From the NCBI GenBank assembly GCA_015057035.1, contig SVFC01000008.1:34504-98503 (forward strand): a DNA stretch of 64,000 nucleotides, written 5' to 3'. The DNA comes from Lachnospiraceae bacterium (lineage in GTDB: Bacteria; Bacillota; Clostridia; Lachnospirales; Lachnospiraceae). The notes below the pieces were generated by a model. It saw nothing but the letters and a program-made list of their open reading frames with translations. It had not been told where the DNA came from and did no database searches. The translations under genes and the position numbers were made by a program. Shown here piece after piece: positions 18,260 to 30,064 of this stretch; position 1 is the stretch's first letter, and the number at the start of each line of letters is the position of its first letter.

Positions 18260-19027
18260 TTATTTTTTAAACATATTGAATTCGACTTTTTCATTGGTTG
18301 GAACCTTACTAAGCACTTGGAAGGTAAGTTCATAATTTCCCGCCTGTACAATGGTTCCCCGATATTGGGTAACAATAATTATCACATCAAAGATAACGAA
18401 CGCCACTAAAGAGATTCCTATAGCGATTCCACTCCACAATTCCATTTCTGCTGTCATATCAATCGCTTCAAAACCTGCTAAAAGCAAAAGTCCCCAAACC
18501 ATAAGAACTATATTCATCCAGGCCCATCTGGTTTTACCATTTTTGTCTATACGTGCCTGACTTATAGTCTGATCGTTCTTTCCTTTTCCCTCAAAGCAGA
18601 TGTGTACTGCAATACCAACAGAAAAATGTATAAACGCAATGGCTGCAATCTGTAATGGCTTAAATCCATAGTAAAGACTAAAAAGAAGTTCTATAACGAT
18701 TCCCAACACAACAGGAAATCCTATCTTCATAAGCAATACCGCATTGATATATTCTCTTCTATCTTCTTCCTTCATTGGACATAGAAACATAGCTTTCGGC
18801 ATCAAGAATCTGGAACTCAAACCACTGAATCCCATTAAGAAAAATGGAAACATCTTAATCATGGTAAACCACATAAACTGCGCAAAATTCGGATTAGAAC
18901 CACTAATAATGATTGGATAAAGAAAAACCCAGTAAATCAGCCAAAATCCTGCGTTGTTTTTCTGTAATTTTTTAAAATTTCTTGGATGTAGGGATGACAT
19001 ATAACTTTGAAATGCTCGTTTTAACAT
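18260..19027 (-). CDS. ABC transporter permease-like membrane protein
   Basis: A 255-residue protein with about six transmembrane segments. Its start overlaps the end of the first ATPase gene by 7 bp, which implies translational coupling and a paired transporter. No family-specific motif is visible beyond the ABC-2-like hydropathy pattern and the conserved position in YtrA-type operons. Confidence 0.8.
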   Translation of the reverse strand: MLKRAFQSYMSSLHPRNFKKLQKNNAGFWLIYWVFLYPIIISGSNPNFAQFMWFTMIKMFPFFLMGFSGLSSRFLMPKAMFLCPMKEEDRREYINAVLLMKIGFPVVLGIVIELLFSLYYGFKPLQIAAIAFIHFSVGIAVHICFEGKGKNDQTISQARIDKNGKTRWAWMNIVLMVWGLLLLAGFEAIDMTAEMELWSGIAIGISLVAFVIFDVIIIVTQYRGTIVQAGNYELTFQVLSKVPTNEKVEFNMFKK

Positions 19028-19881
19028 ATCTCTACTCCTTTCTTACGCTTTGTTACGTGATACATAAATTCTTCTATGGTTGGAGCAGATACAATATATG
19101 ATGTATCATACTCATCTATCTTACGGTGTAGAACTAACGCTTTTGTAGAAAAATCGCCTTTTTCCATATGGATGATTCTCTGCTCTGGCAAGAGGTTCAT
19201 TCTGTAATCCTCACCTGCTACGATGCGGTAACGTGTTCGAATATCTTCAATATCTGTCGCCAGAAGAATAGAGCCTTTTTCCATATAAATAATATAATCT
19301 GCAATTCTATCCAGGTCATCTGTTAAGTGTGTGGCAAGAATTACTGTATGCTCACCATCTGCAATAAATTCTTTCAACTTAGATAAAAACTCATCTCTAA
19401 AATCCGGGTCAAAGTTTCCTGTTGGTTCATCCAAAAGCAATAACTTTGGTCTATGTGCTAACGCAAACGCGAACTGGAATTTCAACTCCTCACCTTTGGA
19501 AAGATGTTTGTATTTTTTCTTAGGATCTAGTTCGTAATTTTCTAATAACTTTAGGAAATACTGTTCGTCATACTTCGAATAAAATCTTCCAAAATAACTT
19601 GCATTTTCTTGAAGTGTCATATGGTCTTCATATAATCTCTCCTGAAGCACTACTCCTAACATATCATGAAGTTCATCTTCATGTTCCTGGTAGTTTAAAC
19701 CCATTAATTCTACATCGCCCTCATTTGGCTGATATAAGCCCATTAGAATATGAAGCAGAGATGTCTTACCGCACCCGTTAGCACCAATTAATCCAATGAT
19801 GTAGCCCTCTGGGATATCTAAGGTAATGTCTCTTAATTGAAACGTCCCTAAGAGTTTTTTCACTTTATTTAGCTTAATCAT
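19021..19881 (-). CDS. ABC transporter ATP-binding protein, first gene of the operon
   Basis: A 286-residue ATPase. Walker A is GANGCGKTS (about 36-44), the signature LSKGEE (about 127-132), Walker B LLLLDEPTG and the switch His in ATHL. The extra C-terminal 70 residues follow the family of YtrB-like ATPases. It leads the operon ATPase-permease-GntR-ATPase-permease, 53 bp downstream of the palindrome that spans the promoter. Confidence 0.93.
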   Translation of the reverse strand: MIKLNKVKKLLGTFQLRDITLDIPEGYIIGLIGANGCGKTSLLHILMGLYQPNEGDVELMGLNYQEHEDELHDMLGVVLQERLYEDHMTLQENASYFGRFYSKYDEQYFLKLLENYELDPKKKYKHLSKGEELKFQFAFALAHRPKLLLLDEPTGNFDPDFRDEFLSKLKEFIADGEHTVILATHLTDDLDRIADYIIYMEKGSILLATDIEDIRTRYRIVAGEDYRMNLLPEQRIIHMEKGDFSTKALVLHRKIDEYDTSYIVSAPTIEEFMYHVTKRKKGVEIC

Positions 19882-19933
19882 AATATTCCTCCATACACAA
19901 TCCCACGTCTACCTCATCTCCGGAAACGACAAT

Positions 19934-19990
19934 AGCCGTGTACATCTACTGTATATGTCTATATATACAGTAAATATACACGGCTGTCAA
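19934..19990 (-). promoter_or_regulatory. promoter and 52-bp palindromic GntR operator
   Basis: On the minus strand TTGACA (19990-19985) and TATATA (19967-19962) are 17 bp apart. The inner arms TACTGTATAT.../...ATATACAGTA (19947-19972) and outer arms AGCCGTGTACA/TATACACGGCT (19934-19944, 19975-19985) share one centre. The operator therefore covers the spacer and -10, an efficient repression geometry for the operon's own GntR protein. Confidence 0.8.
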
Positions 19991-20010
19991 CACTTTTTTA
20001 AAATTATTTA

Positions 20011-20520
20011 CTAATACGGGGCCTCTACCACGTGATACCAGTAGTTTTCCAGATTCCGCGTCCATATATGTCTCTCTTCTTCCGGCCCATTAATCCATGA
20101 AGGTTTTTCATCTGGGGAATATGTTAGACAATAATTACCATTGGTGATGCAAAAGGATATGCGATTATTATGAATCCGAATTACGTCCAAACTAGAATCT
20201 TTATTTGGGAAACCCTCTCTGAAGATTGCTTCTAATGCTTCGTTTACATCTTCCGGACTTTCTAAATACTTCCCTTCATCTGCATCGTATAGGCGTATGT
20301 TTTTATCCACTGTATAGGATACTGACAAATACTTGTCCTCTTCTCCCTGATAGCTTTCCAAAATATAATCCTTAATTGCATTAAATTCTTCTACATATTC
20401 TTCATATTCTGCAGTATACTTCCAAGTATTAGTATATGAGAATAGCAACAACGGAAAAACTCTTGTTAAAAATAACAGAAATACTATGACTACAATTACT
20501 ATTATAATTCCCTTTTTCAT
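20011..20520 (-). CDS. hypothetical membrane-anchored protein (169 aa)
   Basis: One N-terminal hydrophobic helix (residues 4-28, KKGIIIVIVVIVFLLFLTR) is followed by an acidic, Tyr-rich exported domain of about 135 residues. The hydrophobic stretch lacks a clear cleavage site or lipobox Cys, so it is probably a membrane anchor. It lies 130 bp upstream of the ABC operon and in the same direction, but with the operon promoter in between. The family is not recognised. Confidence 0.65.
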   Translation of the reverse strand: MKKGIIIVIVVIVFLLFLTRVFPLLLFSYTNTWKYTAEYEEYVEEFNAIKDYILESYQGEEDKYLSVSYTVDKNIRLYDADEGKYLESPEDVNEALEAIFREGFPNKDSSLDVIRIHNNRISFCITNGNYCLTYSPDEKPSWINGPEEERHIWTRNLENYWYHVVEAPY

Positions 20521-20657
20521 CTACCTACCCCTATCCTTTCTCTACTTTCAGAGTAAGAGTAATCCTTTATGAACCGTTTGTCAATATATTTTTATCGAAA
20601 TTCGATACATTTGCTCTCAATGTAGGCATTCCAGAGGACATTGACTATCATAGGAAC

Positions 20658-20694
20658 GAAAAAGACTGCGTACATTGCTGCACACAGTCTTTTT
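20658..20694 (-). terminator. terminator of the pectin-degrading gene
   Basis: AAAAAGACTGTGTGCAGC pairs imperfectly with GTACGCAGTCTTTTT on the minus strand and ends in a T-run, about 30 bp after the stop of the large gene. Confidence 0.75.
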
Positions 20695-20725
20695 CAACTT
20701 ATAGCCATCTGCTATATAATAATTC

Positions 20726-23700
20726 TTATTCTTCTGTCGCAAATTTCTTTTTTGCAAAGAAGCCAGCTGTTACAAATGCTGCACCAAGAAGAGTAATCAT
20801 AAAGATGATTCCTGTATCCATTAAATCGCCTGTTTCATTAACGATTGGTGCTTTCCACTCAGCATTATAAGAAGTCTTTTCCCACTGAAGCACTGTAAGA
20901 TCTAACTTTCCAGCACCTGCATAGTATGGAACAATACCTGTTACTTCTTTTGCATCGTACAATACGTAATCTGCATATGGAAGACTTGCGATGAATGCAT
21001 CTGCATCTGTGATGAGAATATCATCATCTGCACTTGTCTTGTTCTTAACTACGAGATCTACATACTTGCCATTCATAGAATACAAGCTGTTAATTGCATT
21101 GATATATCCTGCTGGACTTGAGCCATTACCAGAGTTAAGTGCATCCTGGATGCCTCTGATGAAGCAGTTCTCAAGGAGTACCTGCGCTCCACATGTAGAA
21201 GCTGCACCATTGCTTACAAACTTAGAAGCAAGTGGTGAAGTTCCAAGAGATAATCTTGCCTTTAAGATGTCCTTAGAATCCATTACACAGTTATATACAT
21301 GTGCGTTACCATAACGAAGTCTTGGTAAACGGTCCATAGAATTCAAGTAGTAGTTATTTGCCAGAGTCACGCGGATACCAGCTGCATTTACAGAAGTATC
21401 GTCCTGTCCGAAGAGGTGAGTCTTCTTCTGGAAGTATGCATATTTGTAAACTAATTCTTCTGACATTCCACCAGCTTTTAATTCTTTGTAGTATGCATAG
21501 TCGTCTTCGTTCGCTTTGATTTCATCCATCATTACGTTGAAGAATGTATCATCTTCACTACCTGGTAAGAATTCACACCAAGAGATTGTGATATGTGACA
21601 TTGGATTTGGATTCTTAATATCAATGATTCCATCGTATGCTTTGTAGAATGTACAATGGTCAATCCAGATTCCATCACTACCAGAGTCGATAGTCATGTA
21701 ATCCCAGTCATTTCTATCATAATCGCCATGTGTATCTTCGTCCCACTCCCAGAGCTCATCAAACTTAATATTACGGATGATGATGTTTTCTGCCTTCTTC
21801 ATAGTAATATTTGCATGTTTGATTGAAGCACCGTTTAATGAGAAGATTGTTAAGTTAGAGATCTCTTCTAAGTTCAGCTGTGATACACCTGATTTAATCA
21901 ATGTTGGATGTGTCAATGCCTGATTCTTGTATGCTTTAATTACTTTGCTATAGCTATCAAAGTTTTCGATTTCATAGCATCCTAAGTTAATGTCTGCAGC
22001 TAATTCAATAACTGTATTCTGACGGCCAGTCTTAGCTGCAAGAATTGCATCTAAGAACTCTTCTGCAGTATCAACTTTATAGTAATTAGCATTTGTTTCA
22101 AGTAAGAGTCCGCCACCAGTTACACCAAATGCATCTGCGTAACCTTCCATGTCGTACATCTTAAGTCCTGTGTCATCGCCATCTGTAAAGAGATATTCAT
22201 ATTCTACAGGTTCTGCTGTATCATATTTTTCTCTTTCTGTTTCAACACTTCCTACATAGCTTCCTGAAGAGATGTTAGACATTACTGTTGCTACATCCCA
22301 TCCAAGATATGTTGCTGATGTCATCTTTTCTGCCATTTCTGGGCTAATCTGACGTCTGTCGCTGTTGATTAAGTAACCTGGTCCATAGGTTCCATATTCG
22401 AAGAATCTAGCATCTTCTGCCATATTTCCACTCATATCTCCATATGGATCATACTTGTTAATGATTTCGCCCATATAACAGTTAATCCAAGTAATGTATG
22501 CATTAGCGCCCCATGGTCTAGCAAGGAGATAGCTTGCGCCTGTACATCCTTCTTCTGCTGTGATTACACAGTTGTTGAAGGTTAAACCATATGTTGCGTT
22601 TGCATCTGTCTTAGGGGCACATACATAACCTGAGTTCTTAGTAGGTTCATATACGAAGATGATTTCACAATCGTTGAAGTAAGACTGTGCTTTGTCACCA
22701 GAGTAAATGAAGTCTACCAAACCTTTGATTTCGCACTTGTAGTAATACTGTTTTCCGCTATGCATATAAAGAGTATCCTGTACACCTTCGAAACCAACGT
22801 TTACAAATACAGAATTGTCCGCTTCAACACGGATTGCATCTGCAGATTTGTTGCTCTTGCCATCATTTGTTGAATATACATAATCGTTTGCAAAGGAGAT
22901 GTTTTCAGCGGTAAAGCCTGTAGCACCTGACTGAATGTAGGTTGCACATCTCTTATCCATATCTCCACCAGCTTCATAAGCTGCTCCAAGAGAGCCTGGA
23001 TAGAAGTGGATTAATGTATTTTCTCTGTCTTCACCAATAAGGGTGATGTTCTTAGTATTAACTACTAATCTTTCTTCGTAACTTCCTGCCATAACGAGGA
23101 TGACTGTTCTGTTCGTTTCGTCTGCCAATGTGCTTGTTGCACCCGCTGCGTCAACTGCTGCCTGAATGGTCTTGTAGGTTGGAATACCATTTACGAGTTC
23201 GCCATCTGTGCCTGTGTAAGCAGCATCAACAACTACATCATAATTGGTTAAGTATACGAAGTTAAATGTCTGTCTTGTCGTATTGCCATCTACATCCTTG
23301 AAGAAGATATTTACATCATTTCTTCCTGGCTGGACTGCAATTTCTAATGCAAATGTATCTCTTGCATCAAGCACCTTAACTGCTGCCTGAGTCGTACCTA
23401 CAAACGCTGTTAAAGTTCCCTTACCATATACAACACCTTCAATCACAACTTTGTTCTTGAATACTGTATCGTAAGATTTCTTTGTAATAAAGATGCCAGT
23501 TTCTTCTTTTTCCTGAGCATATTCGCCTTCACGTTCAGATGCTACTACTTTCCATTCTGTTACTGAATATGGGCTTTCGTTTTCATCTGTTTCGCTAACA
23601 GCCTTTACATAATAGTAATATGGTACATCTACTTTTACATCTTTATCTGTAAATGTATTTGTTGTAAGACGTTCTGCTACAACAACAGCGCCTTCTGGTC

Positions 23701-26700
23701 CCTGGTCACTTGTGTATCTGTATACTACATAGTATTCAGCGCCATTAATCTTCTGCCATGTAACAACAATCTGTTTGTCTTTTTCTTCTAATTCTACTAC
23801 TGGTTTTTCTAAAGCACCTTTTACATAGATTGTGCTCTCCATAGTAGCATAATTATTTCTTTCTCCACCGAGAGATTCTTTGCCAAGCTGTCCACATACA
23901 CGGAACTTATAGTTACCACCATCGCCTGCTGGAAGCACGTAGCGATATGTAAATCCTGTCACATCCTGTGTCAGTTCTACCCATTCTCCGCCATCTTTCT
24001 GCACTTCAACTACGTAGGTTCCATCGTATTCTGGAACTGTACCTGTCCAAGAAATATCGATAAATTCTCTTGTTTCAGAGCCAACCGCTGTAACGTTAGA
24101 TGCTACAGGAGCGGTTCCTTCTGGATGATAACAAGCGTTCTGATCATAGTATACTGTCTTGCCATCGCCACTTGTGTAAATCATATTAGTGATTGTTGCG
24201 TCAACGTTTGCAAGCATAAATCCGAAGTAGAATTCCGTTGGTGTTGCACCATTTTCTGCTACTGGATTCTGTGACCAGCTTCTTGTCTGGGTTACACCGT
24301 CATCATCAACGAATGTAATGGTTACTGTAGGTCTTGTATCAGCCATAGTAATTACATAGTGCACAAGACGATTTAATCCGATATTCTCTTCTGCTGGTGA
24401 GCCGGCACCAACGAAGCCTGTTGCACTCTTAGAGTAGAGACCACGAACCTTGATTCCGCCTCTTAAGCCCAGTGAATATACATGATCATTGGTAAATACA
24501 CCTGCTAAGAAACCACCGCTATTGCTTGTGTCTCTTGAGTCTGTAATAATTACGTCAAATTCTAACTTGTTATCATCTGATGTCATTGGGAACAGATAAT
24601 ATCCAAGGTTAGAAACATCCTTAAATGCTTCTCCATACTTACCACCAGCCTGGCTAAGTGTTAACTTCTGTCCGATTGGCTGTACGGTTAAGCTGTCTTT
24701 GTTATTTCCTTTTGGAATATCATTTGTATCTGTGTCTGTTACAGCATCGCTATCTGTGTTTGGTACAGATGGCATTACTGGCTGCTCTTCTACTTCAACG
24801 TCCTTTGCAGGATATGTAACTGCAATACCAGAGATATATGCTGTGCCCGTTGCAACAATATCAATTGTGCCTGCTTCACCAGTATATTCAACTGTAGTTG
24901 AAGATTCTGTTGTGCTGGCAGCTACACCGTTAATAGTATAAAGTGCATACTGCGCCTGACCAGCATGTGGTGTAACTGTAATAGTACATGGTCCTAATAC
25001 AGGAACCTTGAGAATGGTTCCACTATTTACTGCTGCACAGCAATTATCGCCATTAGAAGCAAGTTTGCCGTTGGTTGCATCCACATAAATTCCATGGAAC
25101 CATCCAGTTGTTCCTTCAATCTTGTTTGGAACTACTGCAAATGACCAAGAAGTCTTTTCTGTAAATGTAATTGCATGATTTACCGGAGCACCTGCTACTG
25201 TTAATGTTCCATCTGTTTTAATAGTGTAAGCCATCTGTTCGAAGTCTCCACCAATAGTAACTGTGTAAACACCGTCGCGTAACTGGATTGCTTCACCAGC
25301 TTCGAATTCATACATTGCACCATCTGCATGAGTAAATGTATAAACGAGTTCTTTTCCTGATAAATCAGGTGTTGAACCTAAACTAATAATAACTTTGTAG
25401 AATACTTTCTTGTTAAATTCAAGATTAAGAGTGGTATCTGCGTGATAAGTAATTGCTCCTGCTGGAGTAATCATATCGTACTCATCAACACCAATACCTT
25501 CTACTTTGTATGTTGTTCCCTGCTCTAATACTACAGAGTAGGTATGGTTTGTTGTATTAATTGTTACTTCTGGAACTGTATAGATAGAAGCTGTTGTTGC
25601 TGTAAACTTAAGACCTGTTAAAAGTCCTGCATCTTCTAATCCTGTGTTGTATGTTCCTGATAATGTATAGGTCTTTGGCGCGTAAGTAATAGAATTTGTT
25701 GCAACAACTGTGTTCTTACCAACAACTCTAAACTGCCAAGTTCCAAATCCCAAATCTTTTGTACCAAGATTTACTGCCAATGATCCTTCTGTCTTGTTAC
25801 CAGCAACTTTGCCTAATTTAATCCATTTTTCACCATCTTTTGATGCTTCAATAGAATAATTTGCAGTTTCATCACCGGCTGTACCTGTAAAGGAAACATT
25901 TACAGTTGCACCTGTTGCATCAGTTTCATCCTGTGCTACTGTTACATCTTTTACAGTTGGGTATTTTACTCCGCCCTTCTGTGCTACTACAATCTTGAAA
26001 ATGTAGTTGCTGCTTGAGCTACTTCCTAAATAGTAGGTACCAGCTGCATCTAATGTAAAGGTTGAAATGTACGCTGTATTTTTGATTGATCCAACACTTG
26101 TAATCGCAGCCTGATTGCCTTCCGCATCAATAACCTTAATCTCGCGGCCATCACCACCAGATACCCAATATACAGTTACATCTGCTTCTGCTACTGTTGT
26201 AAATTTAATTGCAGCTTTTGTTTTTGATAAACTTCCACCTAATGAAAGTCTCTTTGTAGATACATATCCATCTTCAAAAGACTGTGCCTTTGCTTCGATT
26301 GCAGAGTTACTATGACTGATTAAGGTAAAGTCGCCACATACAACTTCCTCTCCTTCTGCAAGGTCGCCTTTTGCTTTTGATTCCATATCTCCAATATCGA
26401 GCGTTAATGTTGGAGCCTGTGGAACTTCTTCTTTTACTACAATTTTAAAAATATAGTTACTGCTTGAACTACTTCCTAAATAGTATGTTCCTGCTGCTTC
26501 TAAAGTAAGTGTTGAGATGTATGCTGTGTTTTTGATTGATCCAACACTTGTAATTGCAGCCTGATCACCCGCTTCATTAATAATCTTGATTTCACGGCCA
26601 TCTCCGCCAGACATCCAATATACAACTACTTCGGATGCGTTTGCTGTTGTAAATTTAATAGCCGCTTTAGTTTTTGATAATGATCCGCCTAAAGAAAGTC

Positions 26701-27814
26701 TATTGGTTGATACATATCCATCTTCAAAAGTAACTTTCTTTGCTTCAATAGCTGAATTACTATGACTAACTAATGTGAAGTCACCGTTTTCAACTAACTG
26801 GCCTTCAGTAAGTCCGCCCTTTGCCACGGTGTCCATATCGCCAACTTCGAATACTTTTTCAACGACTGAAGGAGCTTTTACTTCTGTCTGCACCTTAACA
26901 TAATGAATATATCCGCTACCGGAAATTTCGATAGTAACTGTAGTTGCTTCTTTTGCAGTATAAGTAAATTCTACATCCGTACCATCCGTTGCAGCTCCAC
27001 CTAAGGACTGACTTTCCACAACCGTTGTACTTCCTACCTTTAATACTGCACTTGCTGAGCCGTACTGGCATGCTCCTACAACAATTGTTGTATCACCAGC
27101 TGGTACATTGATTGCAATCTTAGATCCAGTTGCTACATCCGCACCATGTGCATCTCCACGATGTTTGAACGTTCCGGATACTGCTACCGCTGCATTGCTT
27201 CCTGCATATAATTCACAGTCTGCACTTGTCAAATCCCAAGACAATACTTTGTTTGCTGGAATTGTTACAAGTTCCTTATCAGCGCTTTCGGCTTTTGCCT
27301 TTATGTAATGAACAAAGCCGCTTCCAGAAATCTCTAAATCAACAGTAGTAGCTTCTGCTGCCGTATACTCAAAGACTACTTCTTCTGTATCTGCTGACAG
27401 ACCGCCGAGCGCCTTTGTTTCAGATACTGCTGTACCTCCCACTTTGAGAGTACCGCTTGCTGAACCATACTGGCACGCTCCTACGGTAATAACGACTTTT
27501 CCTGCCGGTACATTGATGGAAAATACGGTTCCGCCTGGAACACTTGCGCCATGCTGAGCACCATTCAGTGTAATCGCACCTGTGATTGTTAAGATTCCAT
27601 CATCAGTGGTATAACTTCCATCAGTGTCAGCATACGCACCAAAGCCTGATTCTCTCATATCCCAGGTTACTTCTGCGCCATCTAATACAAGCGCATTTTG
27701 TCCTGCCCAAATCGGTTCTGGCATAACGCCTACCAATGACATCATCATTGCAAGTGTCATAAACCAAGCCATTATACGAGTTCCGACTTTTCTTGTTTTT
27801 GCTTTTTTAAGCAT
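20726..27814 (-). CDS. giant cell-surface pectin methylesterase (CE8)-pectate lyase (PL1) fusion
   Basis: A 2362-residue exported protein that would first demethylate and then cleave homogalacturonan. The signal peptide is at 1-37. Two copies of a beta-sandwich module follow (about 40-175 and 187-313, motif GACQYGSAS), then two nearly identical modules (about 318-463 and 470-612), an Fn3-like stretch, a third copy of the first type (about 890-1005), a larger module (1045-1235) and two Fn3 domains. The CE8 domain (about 1525-1845) shows GVQDTLY, GLVDFIYSG and ARPWG. The PL1 domain (about 1883-2255) shows WIDHCTF and RLPRLRYGN. The C-terminus has one membrane helix and a KKK tail, preceded by LMDTG, a possible divergent sortase signal. 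GGGAGG precedes the ATG. Confidence 0.93.
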   Translation of the reverse strand: MLKKAKTRKVGTRIMAWFMTLAMMMSLVGVMPEPIWAGQNALVLDGAEVTWDMRESGFGAYADTDGSYTTDDGILTITGAITLNGAQHGASVPGGTVFSINVPAGKVVITVGACQYGSASGTLKVGGTAVSETKALGGLSADTEEVVFEYTAAEATTVDLEISGSGFVHYIKAKAESADKELVTIPANKVLSWDLTSADCELYAGSNAAVAVSGTFKHRGDAHGADVATGSKIAINVPAGDTTIVVGACQYGSASAVLKVGSTTVVESQSLGGAATDGTDVEFTYTAKEATTVTIEISGSGYIHYVKVQTEVKAPSVVEKVFEVGDMDTVAKGGLTEGQLVENGDFTLVSHSNSAIEAKKVTFEDGYVSTNRLSLGGSLSKTKAAIKFTTANASEVVVYWMSGGDGREIKIINEAGDQAAITSVGSIKNTAYISTLTLEAAGTYYLGSSSSSNYIFKIVVKEEVPQAPTLTLDIGDMESKAKGDLAEGEEVVCGDFTLISHSNSAIEAKAQSFEDGYVSTKRLSLGGSLSKTKAAIKFTTVAEADVTVYWVSGGDGREIKVIDAEGNQAAITSVGSIKNTAYISTFTLDAAGTYYLGSSSSSNYIFKIVVAQKGGVKYPTVKDVTVAQDETDATGATVNVSFTGTAGDETANYSIEASKDGEKWIKLGKVAGNKTEGSLAVNLGTKDLGFGTWQFRVVGKNTVVATNSITYAPKTYTLSGTYNTGLEDAGLLTGLKFTATTASIYTVPEVTINTTNHTYSVVLEQGTTYKVEGIGVDEYDMITPAGAITYHADTTLNLEFNKKVFYKVIISLGSTPDLSGKELVYTFTHADGAMYEFEAGEAIQLRDGVYTVTIGGDFEQMAYTIKTDGTLTVAGAPVNHAITFTEKTSWSFAVVPNKIEGTTGWFHGIYVDATNGKLASNGDNCCAAVNSGTILKVPVLGPCTITVTPHAGQAQYALYTINGVAASTTESSTTVEYTGEAGTIDIVATGTAYISGIAVTYPAKDVEVEEQPVMPSVPNTDSDAVTDTDTNDIPKGNNKDSLTVQPIGQKLTLSQAGGKYGEAFKDVSNLGYYLFPMTSDDNKLEFDVIITDSRDTSNSGGFLAGVFTNDHVYSLGLRGGIKVRGLYSKSATGFVGAGSPAEENIGLNRLVHYVITMADTRPTVTITFVDDDGVTQTRSWSQNPVAENGATPTEFYFGFMLANVDATITNMIYTSGDGKTVYYDQNACYHPEGTAPVASNVTAVGSETREFIDISWTGTVPEYDGTYVVEVQKDGGEWVELTQDVTGFTYRYVLPAGDGGNYKFRVCGQLGKESLGGERNNYATMESTIYVKGALEKPVVELEEKDKQIVVTWQKINGAEYYVVYRYTSDQGPEGAVVVAERLTTNTFTDKDVKVDVPYYYYVKAVSETDENESPYSVTEWKVVASEREGEYAQEKEETGIFITKKSYDTVFKNKVVIEGVVYGKGTLTAFVGTTQAAVKVLDARDTFALEIAVQPGRNDVNIFFKDVDGNTTRQTFNFVYLTNYDVVVDAAYTGTDGELVNGIPTYKTIQAAVDAAGATSTLADETNRTVILVMAGSYEERLVVNTKNITLIGEDRENTLIHFYPGSLGAAYEAGGDMDKRCATYIQSGATGFTAENISFANDYVYSTNDGKSNKSADAIRVEADNSVFVNVGFEGVQDTLYMHSGKQYYYKCEIKGLVDFIYSGDKAQSYFNDCEIIFVYEPTKNSGYVCAPKTDANATYGLTFNNCVITAEEGCTGASYLLARPWGANAYITWINCYMGEIINKYDPYGDMSGNMAEDARFFEYGTYGPGYLINSDRRQISPEMAEKMTSATYLGWDVATVMSNISSGSYVGSVETEREKYDTAEPVEYEYLFTDGDDTGLKMYDMEGYADAFGVTGGGLLLETNANYYKVDTAEEFLDAILAAKTGRQNTVIELAADINLGCYEIENFDSYSKVIKAYKNQALTHPTLIKSGVSQLNLEEISNLTIFSLNGASIKHANITMKKAENIIIRNIKFDELWEWDEDTHGDYDRNDWDYMTIDSGSDGIWIDHCTFYKAYDGIIDIKNPNPMSHITISWCEFLPGSEDDTFFNVMMDEIKANEDDYAYYKELKAGGMSEELVYKYAYFQKKTHLFGQDDTSVNAAGIRVTLANNYYLNSMDRLPRLRYGNAHVYNCVMDSKDILKARLSLGTSPLASKFVSNGAASTCGAQVLLENCFIRGIQDALNSGNGSSPAGYINAINSLYSMNGKYVDLVVKNKTSADDDILITDADAFIASLPYADYVLYDAKEVTGIVPYYAGAGKLDLTVLQWEKTSYNAEWKAPIVNETGDLMDTGIIFMITLLGAAFVTAGFFAKKKFATEE

Positions 27815-27895
27815 ATCCTTTCCTCCCTTATGATATTTGCGATCCTATTCCCCGTGCCTGAAAGAGCCCCTTATTCTCTTTCCTGCATTAAAAGC

Positions 27896-27923
27896 ATAGT
27901 ATCCCTTAGTTTGATATTATCAA
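27896..27923 (-). promoter_or_regulatory. candidate promoter with palindrome for the pectinase gene
   Basis: TTGATA (27923-27918), a 16-bp spacer and TACTAT (27901-27896) on the minus strand. The -35 box is part of the perfect 13-bp palindrome TTGATATTATCAA (27911-27923), a possible operator. The resulting leader would be about 75 nt. Confidence 0.45.
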
Positions 27924-28167
27924 TTTTTTAATAATTTGGATAGTGACAATAATTACAACCTTTTTTAGCTAAAATTAGATGTTTTGCACAAAATGCGCAC
28001 AAAAATAGTACTAATTTCCTACAAAAAGCCTATTATTTTTCGTCTTTTTTCGAAAAGTCCACTCTTTTACCCCCGCTTCAAATTGTGTCTAATCTTAGAA
28101 AAATTGATATTTCATTTATTTTTTCTTGGATTTTTTGACGTATCTATCTTCCATTATCTTTTATAAA
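27924..28167. other. AT-rich intergenic stretch, nothing recognised
   Basis: A very AT-rich stretch between the pectinase promoter candidate and the atp terminator. The only open frame is short, lacks a ribosome binding site and has low-complexity composition. I see no gene or structured RNA. Confidence 0.5.
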
Positions 28168-28203
28168 CAAAAATCGCCGGCACCCTAAGGTGCCGACGAT
28201 AAT
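28168..28203 (-). terminator. terminator of the atp operon
   Basis: ATCGTCGGCACC pairs with GGTGCCGGCGAT (one mismatch), with a 4-nt loop and TTTTTG following on the minus strand, 20 bp after atpC. Confidence 0.9.
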
Positions 28204-28222
28204 TCATACCTCATATAAAATT

Positions 28223-28627
28223 CTATCGATATCCCGCAAGATCAATTCTTATTAAAGCTTTACGAAGAGCAAATTCTGCACGGGCCACATCTATGTCCGT
28301 AGTTTTATTTGCAATTCGTTCTTCTGCACGATCTTTTGCAGCCTCTGCACGATTTACATCGATTTCATCTGGCCACTCAGCCACTTCTGCGAGAAGTGTA
28401 ACCTTATCTCCGAGAATCTCTGCAAAACCAGCATGTACTGCTGCTACAGTTTCTTCTTCGCCATGATGGATTGTCACAATCCCAGGCGCAAGCACTGTAG
28501 TCATAGGAATATGATTTGCATATACACCAATCTCTCCTGCTGCAGTCGTAAACTCAATAAAGCGAGCCTCGCCTTCATAGAAGATACGATCTGGTGTAAT
28601 AATTTCTACTCTGAAAATATCTGCCAT
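28223..28627 (-). CDS. atpC: ATP synthase epsilon subunit
   Basis: The 134-residue central-stalk subunit of F1 that couples rotation to catalysis and inhibits ATP hydrolysis. The N-terminal beta-barrel (residues 1-85, with GEIGVYANHIPMTTVLAPG) and the C-terminal helical hairpin (ANKTTDIDVARAEFALRKAL) are both present. It is the last gene of the operon, 30 bp after atpD. Confidence 0.96.
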   Translation of the reverse strand: MADIFRVEIITPDRIFYEGEARFIEFTTAAGEIGVYANHIPMTTVLAPGIVTIHHGEEETVAAVHAGFAEILGDKVTLLAEVAEWPDEIDVNRAEAAKDRAEERIANKTTDIDVARAEFALRKALIRIDLAGYR

Positions 28628-28657
28628 AATTCATTCCTTTCTGCATGGTAGCGAATA

Positions 28658-30064
<1,407 letters not shown>

